From Ampullaceana balthica (Eukaryota > Mollusca > Gastropoda > Lymnaeidae), in the NCBI GenBank assembly GCA_944989445.1, contig CALYLW010001015.1, positions 1-64,000 of the forward strand: a stretch of 64,000 nucleotides of DNA. Direction: 5' to 3'. Under the pieces are notes generated by a model. The model was not told where the DNA came from and did not search any database. It worked only from the letters and a program-made list of their open reading frames with translations. This document shows positions 36,501-45,952 of the stretch, piece after piece (positions within the stretch are counted from its first letter, which is position 1; each line of letters starts with the position of its first letter). The translations under genes were made by a program, and so were the position numbers.

Positions 36501-39500
36501 TGCTAAAATATGTGTCTTCTTCAAGTTCTTGTCAAAGATCCTATATTTTTCCAGAGCATTAAGGGATCAAAACAGGAAGTTGAAAGAGAAATATGACAAG
36601 TCGGACCGTTACCTCCGAGATGCTGAGGATGAGTTGGAGAGAGTGAAGAAGAAAATGAACAAATACAAGGAGATGTGTGAACAGAAGGAGTTGATGGAGA
36701 GAGATGAACTCACGAGGAAACTAACAAAAGCTGAGCTGGAATTGGAGGAGAAGGATGCCAAAATTAAGGTCATGAAATAGTTGTGTCAATGTCTTTGTTG
36801 TGTCAATATCTCACTGACGTCAATGTCTTTTCTGTGTCAATGTCTTTGTTGTGCCAATGTCTTTGCTGTGTCAATGTCTTTGTTGTGTCAAAGTCTCGGT
36901 TGTGTCCATGTATTTGTTGTGTCTATATCTTGGTTGTGTCAATGTCTTTTCTGTGTCAATGTCTCTGTTGTGTCAATTTCTTTGCATATTGCTAGGAACT
37001 TTTAGTTTATATGCACTCAATGCATTTTTTAAATCATATAAAAAATCCTGAAGACTTTTTACTTTGAATTACATTTTCAGAAAAGCATTTTTTAAAATTG
37101 TTATTTATAAATGACTTGTAAAGACAACAAATTTCGGCAAGTCAGATGTAAGCTATACCAATTACAAGCTACTGTTGCAGCTTTCTTTTAAACAAGACAT
37201 ATTGAATGTCAATGGTTTGGTTTTCCAGGAGTTACAAAGACATGTAGAGACATTAAAAAAGAACCATCGTCATGAGCTGGGCATAGAAGCAGCCAGGCAG
37301 AAGGATATGAAAAAACAAGTGGAAGAACTCACAGAGAAAAATTCACAACTTGAAAGCCAGTTAAAGGTATGCATTCCAATGGTTCTCACAATACAGAAAG
37401 TTTTTTAATTTATTGAAGTATTCTTAATTGAACATTTGCATTTTGTGTGTGTGTGTGTGTGTTTTCAGCCCATTCTGCATTTAATATGCTAGTTTATATT
37501 TTCAGATTCATTTAGTTTTTGGTGGGCCAGTCCTAGTTTTTGGTGGGCCTGTCCTAGTTTTTGGTGGGCCAGTCCTACTCTTACTCCTGCTTATAATAAT
37601 AATAATAATAAATTGATAATTTTTTATAGCGCTGTGTCCCAGCAAGGAGCAGGGCTCACAGAACTTTACATGGAGATAATAACATACATATAATAATTAA
37701 ATAAACATTCTTATCATAATAACAACATAAATGACAGATACCCTTGAATCATTCTCAAAACTAAACAGACATGATAGAACTTGTTGATGACGGTGTTGAT
37801 GACAGTGTTGATGACAGTGTTTGATGACAGTGTTGATGACGGTGTTGATGACGGTGTTGATGACAGTGTTTGATGACAGTGTTGATGACAGTGTTGATGA
37901 CGGTGTTGATGACGGTGTTTGATGGCGGTGTTTGATGGCGGTGTTGATGACAGAGTTGATGGCAGTGTAATGACAGAGTTGTGCAAACAGTCAAGAACAC
38001 CATAAAATTATTGATTCCTACAAAACATGTCATAAATGTTTGCACTATAATTTACTGCCTCCTTGTATTTTATCATTCAACTTAATTTTAATAGCATAAA
38101 TTAATGAATATGTTGCTGAAGCAGACGACATTTGTTTCCAGGACAAAGAGAAAGCTCTAGAACACAAAAACATTTACAGCCGTCCTCCAAGGTCAAGAGA
38201 CGACTCACCTGAGGAATCACCGAACAGAAAGCCAAAGAAAAAAACTTCTTCCATGACTGAGTTGACACCTAGAGACAAGGCCAAGTTTTATGCTGACAAA
38301 CGCAGAGAAGAGCTCCAGAAACAGAAAGAGGTGAGAGACATGGTTTGTTAAGATTGTTTCAAATACAAAATAAGTCCATTCGTAATGTCTACCGCCAAAG
38401 GTCAACAACTGCTGATTACAAGAACAATTATTATCACAGATGATATCTGCTTTTCCCATGCAAAAAGAGAGTTGATTTATCTGAACCGAACACGAAGAAA
38501 TAACTGTTTGCCAGTATCCTAAAATTGAGTGTAAAAAGACAAATGAAATAAATTATTAACAAATTAAACCACAGGGAATTGATCCCTATATCGTTCACAC
38601 CACAAGCCTACACACTTCCATACGACCAAGAGTGCTTAATGAAAACAATTAATTTAAAGTATATAAACAATATTCAGACTATCAAATCAGGTTTTTCGAT
38701 TACTAAGACTATCAGGTCCAAATAGAGATCAGATTAATAAATATGATTTGATTAATTTATTTAATTGATGATATTATCAGGGATTCCTTCAAACCTTTCA
38801 TTTTAAAATCTTTTAAGTTTGGGGGCCCTTAAATCATTGGGGGCCCCTGGCTTTAGCCCGTTCAGCCCCCCTTTAATCCACCATAGTGTCAAGTGATAGT
38901 TTTAGATAGAATGAAGGGAGGTAAGTCAGCTGCTTTTGGATAACTCTGGATGGTTCAGTCAGATGACCCATTAATTAGGTTATTGATATTTTAAACCAAA
39001 TATTATAGTGATTTCATCTAAAATATTGAAAAAGTTACATCAAAGATTAATTCTGCTAACTTAATCATTTCTTAAGATTAAAGCGGAACAAGAGAGAAAA
39101 AAAAGGAAACTTTTGGAGGAAGAGAAAAAGGAAGAAAAGAGAGAAAAGGACAAAAATTATTCATCTCCTCCAGATATTTCATTCAGTTATGTAGATAAGG
39201 AAATTGAGGAGCTGAAAGAGAATTCCAGACAAGAAGAGGAGGAGGAGAAGTTGTGGAGAGATAGAGAGAACAGGGAAAGGCAAGCCAAAGAGGAGATTGA
39301 AAGAAAGCGCAGAGTAAGTTCGTAACGTTTGTAATTTTTGTTCACATTTTTTCTGTAAACAAATGTGCCTTATAATAAATGGTAGTGCACCTGTTTTCAT
39401 ATTTTAGGGTTCTTCTGTTATGACATGGTACATCGGGAGGGGCGGAGGACTCAAGATTTTTAAAATAAATATCAGCTGACAAATTTATGACAATAGAGAT

Positions 39501-42500
39501 GGAAGGGTTCTAAAATTGCATGAACTTAATTAAACATATAATTATAGATTTGTTTGGAGATCGTTAAAATGTGTAGTTTTGTTGTGCATCCCAAGAGTCG
39601 ATTGAGAAATATCAACAGCTGATATTTGTGTACTTTGATTGTGTCAGTCAATGTACTTTGATTGTGTAAGTCAATGTTCTTTGATTGTGTCAGTCAATGT
39701 TCTTTGATTGTGTAAGTCAATGTTCTTTGATTGTGTCAGTCAATGTTCTTTGATTGTGTCAGTTGATCTTCTTTGATTGTGTCAGTCCATGTTCTTTGAT
39801 TGTGTCAGTCCATGTTCTTTGATTGTGTCAGTCAATGTTCTTTGATTGTGTCAGTCAATGTTCTTTGATTGTGTCAGTCAATGTTTTTTTGATTGTGTAA
39901 GTCAATGTTCTTTGATTGTGTCAGTCAATGTTCTTTGATTGTGTCAGTTGATCTTCTTTGATTGTGTCAGTTGATCTTCTTTGATTGTGTCAGTCAATGT
40001 TCTTTGATTGTGTAAGTCAATGTTCTTTGATTGTGTAAGTCAATGTTCTTTGATTGTGTCCGTCAATGTTCTTTGATTGTGTCAGTTGATCTTCTTTGAT
40101 TGTGTCAGTCCATGTTCTTTGATTGTGTCAGTCCATGTTCTTTGATTGTGTAAGTCAATGTTCTTTGATTGTGTCAGTCAATGTTCTTTGATTGTGTAAT
40201 TCAATGTTCTTTGATTGTGTCAGTCATGTTCTTTAATTGTGTCAGTCAATGTTCTTTGATTGTGTAAGTCAATGTTCTTTGATTGTGTCAGTCGATCTTC
40301 TTTGATTGTGTCAGTCGATCTTCTTTGATTGTGTCAGCCAATGTTCTTTGATTGTGTGAGTCAATGCTCTTTGATTGTGTCAGTCAATGTTCTTTGATTG
40401 TGTAAGTCAATGTTCTTTGATTGTGTCAGTCAATGTTCTTTGATTGTGTCAGTTGAACTTCTTTGATTGTGTCAGTCCATGTTCTTTGATTGTGTAAGTC
40501 AATGTTCTTTGATTGTGTCAGTCAATGTTCTTTGATTGTGTAAGTCAATGTTCTTTGATTGTGTCAGTCAATGTTCTTTGATTGTGTCAGTTGATCTTCT
40601 TTGATTGTGTCAGTCCATGTTCTTAGATTGTGTCAGTCAATGTTCTTTGATTGTGCCAGTCAATGTTCTTTGATTGTGTCAGTCAATGTTCTTTGATTGT
40701 ATCAGTCAATGTTTTTTGATTGTGTAAGTCGATGTTCTTTGATTGTGTCAGTCAATGTTCTTTGATTGTGTCAGTTGATCTTCTTTGATTGTGTCAGTTG
40801 ATCTTCTTTGATTGTGTCAGTCAATGTTCTTTGATTGTGTAAGTCAATGTTCTTTGATTGTGTCAGTCAATGTTCTTTGATTGTGTCAGTTGATCTTCTT
40901 TGATTGTGTCAGTCCATGTTCTTTGATTGTGTCAGTCCATGTTCTTTGATTGTGTAAGTCAATGTTCTTTGATTGTGTCAGTCAATGTTCTTTGATTGTG
41001 TAATTCAATGTTCTTTGATTGTGTCAGTCAATGTTCTTTAATTGTGTCAGTCAATGTTCTTTGATTGTGTCAGTCAATGTTCTTTGATTGTGTCAGTCGA
41101 TCTTCTTTGATTGTGTCAGTCGATCTTCTTTGATTGTGTCAGTCAATGTTCTTTGATTGTGTGAGTCGATCTTCTTTGATTGTGTCAGTCAATGTTCTTT
41201 GATTGTGTAAGTCAATGTTCTTTGATTGTGTCAGTCAATGTTCTTTGATTGTGTCAATTGATCTTCATTGATTGTGTCAGTCCATGTTCTTTGATTGTGT
41301 CAGTCCATGTTCTTTGATTGTGTAAGTCAATGTTCTTTGATTGTGTCAGTCAATGTTCTTTGATTGTGTCAGTTGATCTTCTTTGATTGTGTCAGTCAAT
41401 GTTCTTTAATTGTGTCAGTCAATGTTCTTTGATTGTGTAAGTCAATGTTCTTTGATTGTGTCAGTCGATCTTCTTTGATTGTGTCAGTCGATCTTCTTTG
41501 ATTGTGTCAGTCAATGTTCTTTGATTGTGTGAGTCAATGCTCTTTGATTGTGTCAGTCAATGTTCTTTGATTGTGTCAGTCAATGTTCTTTGATTGTGTC
41601 AATTGATCTTCTTTGATTGTGTCAGTCCATGTTCTTTGATTGTGTAAGTCAATGTTCTTTGATTGTGTCAGTCAATGTTCTTTGATTGTGTAAGTCAATG
41701 TTCTTTGATTGTGTAAGTCAATGTTCTTTGATTGTGTCAGTCAATGTTCTTTGATTGTGTAAGTCAATGTTCCTTGATTGTGTAAGTTAATGTTCTTTGA
41801 TTGTGTCAGTCAATGTTCTTTGATTGTGTAAGTCAATGTTCTTTGATTGTGTCAGTTGATCTTCTTTGATTGTGTCAGTTGATCTTCTTTGATTGTGTTA
41901 GTCAATGTTCTTTGATTGTGTAAGTCAATGTTCTTTGATTGTGTCAGTCAAAGTTCTTTGATTGTGGCAGTCAATGTTCTTTGATTGTGTCAGTCAATGT
42001 TCTTGTATTGTGTAAGTCAATGTTCTTTGATTGTGTCAGTCAGTGTTCTTTGATTGTGTCAGTCAATGTTCTTTGATTGTGTCAATCAATGTTCTGGCAT
42101 TTTTAAAACCATAACAGCTGGTTGTGAAGTAATTAGTTATTTTGTCATCATACAAATTTTTTTTAATATATAAAAATTAATTATTAATAATTAAATTTTT
42201 CAAGATAATTTTAAACAAATATTTGTGTACTCATTATAACTACGTGTATAATGGTAGTTAGAAAAATGGTGGCTCTGGCCTAATGATGGGACATATGCAA
42301 ATATTACATAACTATAGAACCGTTTTCCAGTTGTGGTTTTAACTGTAACTATTGATACTTCCTTCTTCTTCTTATATCCTGTGTTTTTGTTAAGTAATTG
42401 TGGCCATCTTTCTAATTTTCTTTTCTGTTTTTTATCTTTACTTAATTATTATTATTCCATGTTATAGTATGTATTAAATAATTCAAATTTATTTTTAATA

Positions 42501-45500
42501 CTTGTGTAAGTTATTTGTACTGAAGAGGCATTAGCCTCAATGTCTACTCAAGTACTAGTCTATAAGTTATAAATAAAGCCATTAGCCGCAATGTCTACTC
42601 AAGTACTAGTCTATAAGTTATAAATAAAGCCATTAGCCGCAATGTCTACTCAAGTACTAGTCTATAAGTTATAAATAAAGCCATTAGCCTCAATGTCTAC
42701 TCAAGTACTAGTCTATAAATAAAGCCATTAGCCTCAATGTCTACTCAAGTACTAGTCTATAAATAAAGCCATTAGCCTCAATGTCTACTCAAGTACTAGT
42801 CTATAAATAAAGCCATTAGCCTCAATGTCTACTCAAGTACTAGTCTATAAATAAAGCCATTAGCCTCAATGTCTACTCAAGTACTAGTCTATAAATAAAG
42901 CCATTAGCCTCAATGTCTACTCAAGTACTAGTCTATAAATAAAGCCATTAGCCTCAATGTCTACTCAAGTACTAGTCTATAAATAAAGCCATTAGCCTCA
43001 ATGTCTACTCAAGTACTAGTCTATAAGTTATAAATAAAGCCATTAGCCTCAATGTCTACTCAAGTACTAGTCTATAAGTTATAAATAAAGCCATTAGCCT
43101 CAATGTCTACTCAAGTACTAGTCTATAAATAAAGCCATTAGCCTCAATGTCTACTCAAGTACTAGTCTATAAATAAAGCCATTAGCCTCAATGTCTACTC
43201 AAGTACTAGTCTATAAATAAAGCCATTAGCCTCAATGTCTACTCAAGTACTAGTCTATAAATAAAGCCATTAGCCTCAATGTCTACTCAAGTACTAGTCT
43301 ATAAATAAAGCCATTAGCCTCAATGTCTACTCAAGTACTAGTCTATAAATAAAGCCATTAGCCTCAATGTCTACTCAAGTACTAGTCTATAAATAAAGCC
43401 ATTAGCCTCAATGTCTACTCAAGTACTAGTCTATAAATAAAGCCATTAGCCTCAATGTCTACTCAAGTACTAGTCTATAAATAAAGCCATTAGCCTCAAT
43501 GTCTACTCAAGTACTAGTCTATAAATAAAGCCATTAGCCTCAATGTCTACTCAAGTACTAGTCTATAAATAAAGCCATTAGCCTCAATGTCTACTCAAGT
43601 ACTAGTCTATAAATAAAGCCATTAGCCTCAATGTCTACTCAAGTACTAGTCTATAAATAAAGCCATTAGCCTCAATGTCTACTCAAGTACTAGTCTATAA
43701 ATAAAGCCATTAGCCTCAATGTCTACTCAAGTACTAGTCTATAAATAAAGCCATTAGCCTCAATGTCTACTCAAGTACTAGTCTATAAATAAAGCCATTA
43801 GCCTCAATGTCTACTCAAGTACTAGTCTATAAATAAAGCCATTAGCCTCAATGTCTACTCAAGTACTAGTCTATAAATAAAGCCATTAGCCTCAATGTCT
43901 ACTCAAGTACTAGTCTATAAATAAAGCCATTAGCCTCAATGTCTACTCAAGTACTAGTCTATAAATAAAGCCATTAGCCTCAATGTCTACTCAAGTACTA
44001 GTCTATAAATAAAGCCATTAGCCTCAATGTCTACTCAAGTACTAGTCTATAAATAAAGCCATTAGCCTCAATGTCTACTCAAGTACTAGTCTATAAATAA
44101 AGCCATTAGCCTCAATGTCTACTCAAGTACTAGTCTATAAATAAAGCCATTAGCCTCAATGTCTACTCAAGTACTAGTCTATAAATAAAGCCATTAGCCT
44201 CAATGTCTACTCAAGTACTAGTCTATAAATAAAGCCATTAGCCTCAATGTCTACTCAAGTACTAGTCTATAAATAAAGCCATTAGCCTCAATGTCTACTC
44301 AAGTACTAGTCTATAAATAAAGCCATTAGCCTCAATGTCTACTCAAGTACTAGTCTATAAATAAAGCCATTAGCCTCAATGTCTACTCAAGTACTAGTCT
44401 ATAAATAAAGCCATTAGCCTCAATGTCTACTCAAGTACTAGTCTATAAATAAAGCCATTAGCCTCAATGTCTACTCAAGTACTAGTCTATAAATAAAGCC
44501 ATTAGCCTCAATGTCTACTCAAGTACTAGTCTATAAATAGCCTTGTTTGTTTTGATCACAGAATTCATTTGTGTATCTTGTATTTTCACATCTAAAAATA
44601 GATGACCTAACTGTTAAAAGATATTTCTATTGGCTGTTGTTAGATATTGAAATTAGATTTGTCCAATTCACACAAATCTCAGTGTTAAAACAACTTCAAT
44701 CATTGCTCAATTATTCTTTTAATGTCACAGTCATTTGTATTTATCCAGAATTACTATTTTAATGTCACATTCGTTGTTATTGATCCTGAATTATTCTTTT
44801 TAATGTCACATTCTTTGTCATTTATCCAGAATTCTGTTTTGTTTTCAGGAGCTGGAAAAAAGACAGAACCAGGAAAATAAAGTTAAGAGAGAGAAAGAAG
44901 ATAAAGAACGGCAGGAAAGAGACGATAAAGAAAGGAGAGAAAAAGAAGAAAAGGAAAAAAGGGAAAGAGAAGAAAACTTGCAGAAAGAAAAAGAACGAAA
45001 GGAAAGAGAGGAATGGGACAGAGAGAGAGAACAGAAAGAAGCAGAGAAGAAAGAGCTTGAAAGGAAAGCTCAGCTGAAGAGAGAGAATTTAGAAAATGAT
45101 CCCATATTTTTGGAAGAGAGAAGGAAGAAAGATGAGTTGTTGAGAAAACTGAATGCCATGGATGGTGGGGAACCTCATCTTGTTAAGCCCATCTCTCCCA
45201 GCAAAAAGTCCAAAGAAAGTTCACGGGCTGGAAACTTTGGTGATGGTATGGACAGCCCCAGCAAGCGCAGTGATCCAAAAGAGTACTCATTCACCAAGCC
45301 TGTAAACAACCTTCACCATGGTAAACCGGCCCACGAGGATGTCTCCGTGCCATATCTAGAACGGCAGCGTCAGAGACGACAGATGTCAAATGACAGTTTG
45401 GGTGGAGGATACCAGCCATCATTCGGGCCGACTAAAGTTGGGAATGGTGTGAAAACTAACAACAAGACCATTTCTATCTTTGATGACGATGACGACCTGT

Positions 45501-45952
45501 CATTCAAGCCTGTCACTGACAACACACCTTCCAAGACTACAACGAAATCTGACAAGCAGTCAACAAACCTCTTAGAAAATCTGTTTGGTCCACAAGCCGT
45601 CACAAACAAAAAGACTACAAACAAAAAAACAGAGGAGAAAGACTCATTTTTCTTAACAGATCATTCCAATTCCCCTGGAGGTAAACGTGGGAGCACAGGC
45701 TCCAACACAGTCTCAACATTTCCTTGGGACAGCACGATGTCCAGCGTAAAGGGGAATAAATCAAACAATGATTCAGAAAAGCACAGCACTTTGTTTGGAG
45801 GTGGAGCTGCATTAGTTGATGATGAGGTTTCAGTCAGTAATAAAGTGCTGCCTCGAAGACAACGCCAGGCCAATATTAACGCCTTCTCCACTAAACCTTC
45901 AGTTAATGCTGTCAGCAACTTCGATGATGAAATTGAAGAAGTTGTTATATAA
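18351..45952 (+). CDS. LCA5: Lebercilin-family ciliary coiled-coil protein (LCA5/LCA5L)
   Basis: Eight coding exons: 18351-18501, 27781-27957, 28835-28986, 36555-36768, 37229-37366, 38142-38330, 39077-39313 and 44849-45952, about 786 residues (human lebercilin is about 700). The N-terminus is acidic/His-rich (DKYSDDFASDDDQR), then RG-rich (RGRGRGAKRGRGS). The lebercilin coiled coil runs from TARVLSASRNRINELRNKVE to about residue 280, and KEKALEHKNIYSRPPR matches the end of the family domain. A Lys/Glu-rich helix, LLRKLNAMD, LLENLFG, SFFLTDHSN and a final DDEIEEVVI all have counterparts in vertebrate lebercilin. The protein binds ciliary axoneme/IFT components in vertebrates. All exon joins keep phase except exon 1 to 2, which is off by one base. 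The neighbours SH3BGR and GET1 point to the LCA5L locus. Confidence 0.92.
18502..19539. other. LCA5 intron 1, start
   Basis: No exon or recognisable repeat is seen. The 72-codon open stretch at 18888-19106 has no coding features. Confidence 0.5.
19540..21018 (-). mobile_element. pogo/Tigger-like non-autonomous element, copy B
   Basis: It begins CAGTCGAAAACCGGTTAAGT and ends AAGTGGTTCGACTG, flanked by TA (19538-19539 and 21019-21020). Over its length it is the reverse complement of element A minus the LINE. It includes TAGTGATGGGACGAT (19693 onward), the terminus of the hAT at 1454. Confidence 0.85.
21019..22236. other. LCA5 intron 1: tandem 200-bp duplication and an open segment
   Basis: Two diverged direct copies of about 200 bp start at about 21335 and 21537 (GATATCTCTGTTTT, TCTCTAAGATAGCATAGTGT). 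An open segment at 21103-21309 (METPASFTNASASVRKHLVN) has some coding look but no family I recognise. Confidence 0.5.
22237..23340 (+). repeat. 23-bp minisatellite, about 48 copies
   Basis: Unit GGTGGGTTGTCCTGTCACTA+TCA with frequent CCA/TCA and indel variants. The long ORFs in all three forward frames (CPVTTRW-type repeats) come from the repeat and are not genes. Confidence 0.95.
23790..23928 (+). repeat. 17-bp minisatellite (AATCCAACGAAACAGGC)
   Basis: About eight tandem copies in LCA5 intron 1. Confidence 0.85.
24028..24126 (+). repeat. 30-bp tandem repeat, about three copies
   Basis: Units contain AATGTGAATGTCTGGTATTG followed by TCACAGTAAC. Confidence 0.75.
24665..26372 (+). repeat. 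36-bp minisatellite, about 47 copies
   Basis: Unit starts ACCTTCTTGTGGTAGTGAAC and continues CAATATCTCAGTCAAT. The period is 12 codons, so it yields open frames (SCGSEPISQSIP) on plus and (HYHKKVLTEILV) on minus. Frequent indels break them, and nothing supports coding. Confidence 0.95.
26565..27190 (+). repeat. 17-bp minisatellite (TACTGCCCTATTCCCTG)
   Basis: About 37 copies with CTGTAC/CCCTATT variants. The ORFs are low-complexity LPYSLYCPIPCTALFPV repeats and are rejected as genes. Confidence 0.95.
27418..27492 (+). repeat. Short tandem repeat of about 24 bp (ACACCATGNTNTGACTTCTG)
   Basis: About three to four diverged copies. Confidence 0.65.
27781..27957 (+). CDS. LCA5: LCA5 exon 2 (RG-rich, start of coiled coil)
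   Basis: Acceptor TTTCATTTCAATAG ends at 27780. The 59 codons run from FEAKGRGAGG to NRINELRNK, ending at AAG|GTAACT. The frame begins in phase 0, while exon 1 ends in phase 1. Confidence 0.87.
27958..28165 (+). repeat. 27-bp minisatellite starting at the LCA5 exon 2 donor
   Basis: About 7.5 copies of GTCACTTTGTTACACACTTT+ATCATAG. The first copy begins with the functional donor (GTAACT); later copies read GTCACT after ATAG. Confidence 0.92.
28166..28834. other. LCA5 intron 2, remainder
   Basis: From about 28280 it contains a block (CCCGCCCGGGAAAA, GGATCGTATAACGCTGAAAT) that reads like a dispersed repeat, plus a short internal duplication (CTAGTCTGTC(C/G)CGCGGTG at 28490 and 28561). Family unknown. 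Confidence 0.45.
28835..28986 (+). CDS. LCA5: LCA5 exon 3
   Basis: It starts after ...AACTTGTAAG and encodes VEELRIQIKDLEQENRLYKK through HNNEV, ending phase 2 at AG|GTATGT. Heptad-rich coiled coil; YRQEKA-type motif here is FRQEKAIRV. Confidence 0.9.
29117..36140 (+). repeat. 7.0-kb 35-bp minisatellite, about 200 copies
   Basis: Unit starts CACATTAGTGTAGATAAATT and continues ACAAACTACATAATG. Variants at the junction are ATAATG, ATAGTG and ATATG; a shorter unit of about 28 bp lacks ACAAACT. It fills nearly all of LCA5 intron 3 and ends against a SINE. Confidence 0.98.
36152..36325 (+). mobile_element. tRNA-derived SINE, copy 2, with internal deletion
   Basis: A box TGGTAGAGTGG (36161-36171) is intact but the B box region is deleted. 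The body and tail (GCCAACAGACCGG, GGACGCAGTAATCTTCTGTA) match the SINE at 6382. It abuts the end of the 35-bp array. Confidence 0.82.
36555..36768 (+). CDS. LCA5: LCA5 exon 4
   Basis: Acceptor TATTTTTCCAG ends at 36554. It encodes ALRDQNRKLKEKYDKSDRYL through LEEKDAKIK. The donor is AAG|GTCATG, a weak match, and a minisatellite starts 12 bp downstream. Confidence 0.9.
36781..36985 (+). repeat. 17-bp minisatellite (TTGTGTCAATGTCTTTG)
   Basis: About 12 imperfect copies just after the exon 4 donor. Confidence 0.85.
37229..37366 (+). CDS. LCA5: LCA5 exon 5
   Basis: Acceptor GGTTTTCCAG, donor AAG|GTATGC, 46 codons: ELQRHVETLKKNHRHELGIE to SQLESQLK. In-phase coiled coil. Confidence 0.92.
37505..38000 (+). 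repeat. Repeat cluster in LCA5 intron 5
   Basis: It contains three copies of TAGTTTTTGGTGGGCC (37513-37575), an AAT microsatellite, a TATAGCGCTGTGTCCCAGCA block (about 37626) of a type widespread in marine invertebrate genomes, and a GTTGATGAC(G/A)GT array at 37785-37980. Confidence 0.65.
38142..38330 (+). CDS. LCA5: LCA5 exon 6
   Basis: Acceptor TTTGTTTCCAG, donor GAG|GTGAGA. The 63 codons include KEKALEHKNIYSRPPR (end of the lebercilin domain) and a basic stretch NRKPKKKTSS. Confidence 0.92.
38470..38886. mobile_element. Truncated copy of the hAT-like MITE seen at 56332-57010
   Basis: It shares CACCACAAGCCTAC, GATTACTAA(G/A)ACTATC, TTTGGGGGCCC and the end TTTAATCC(A/G)CCAT with the complete copy. 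The left terminus is absent. Confidence 0.65.
39077..39313 (+). CDS. LCA5: LCA5 exon 7
   Basis: Acceptor CATTTCTTAAG, donor AGA|GTAAGT, 79 codons of Lys/Glu-rich helix (KKEEKREKDKN) with a short break SPPDISFSYVDKE. Confidence 0.9.
39612..42094 (+). repeat. 23-bp minisatellite, about 107 copies, with higher-order duplications
   Basis: Unit TTCTTTGATTGTGTCAGTCA+ATG with CCATG, TTGATC and TAAGTC variants. Rare variants recur in the same order at offsets of about 804 and 1,171 bp. Confidence 0.97.
42095..42527. other. Spacer between two arrays in LCA5 intron 7
   Basis: AT-rich, no exon or known element seen. Confidence 0.5.
42528..44540 (+). repeat. 44-bp minisatellite, about 45 copies, with AATAAA in every unit
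   Basis: Unit starts AAATAAAGCCATTAGCCTCA and continues with TGTCTACTCAAGTACTAGTCTAT. A 51-bp variant adds AAGTTAT and occurs at the left end and near 43015-43090. The array is very homogeneous from 43100 on. Confidence 0.97.
44849..45952 (+). CDS. LCA5: LCA5 last coding exon
   Basis: Acceptor TGTTTTGTTTTCAG. It encodes 367 residues: an ELEKRQNQEN...KRE charged helix, FLEERRKKDELLRKLNAMDG, a Ser/Pro-rich linker, LLENLFGPQ, DSFFLTDHSN, and the C-terminal FDDEIEEVVI before TAA at 45950-45952. Confidence 0.93.
   Translation, partial: ELEKRQNQENKVKREKEDKERQERDDKERREKEEKEKREREENLQKEKERKEREEWDREREQKEAEKKELERKAQLKRENLENDPIFLEERRKKDELLRKLNAMDGGEPHLVKPISPSKKSKESSRAGNFGDGMDSPSKRSDPKEYSFTKPVNNLHHGKPAHEDVSVPYLERQRQRRQMSNDSLGGGYQPSFGPTKVGNGVKTNNKTISIFDDDDDLSFKPVTDNTPSKTTTKSDKQSTNLLENLFGPQAVTNKKTTNKKTEEKDSFFLTDHSNSPGGKRGSTGSNTVSTFPWDSTMSSVKGNKSNNDSEKHSTLFGGGAALVDDEVSVSNKVLPRRQRQANINAFSTKPSVNAVSNFDDEIEEVVI

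Noticed and set aside
45370..45918. Antisense ORFs over the last LCA5 exon
   Set aside because: Shadows of the plus-strand LCA5 coding sequence.
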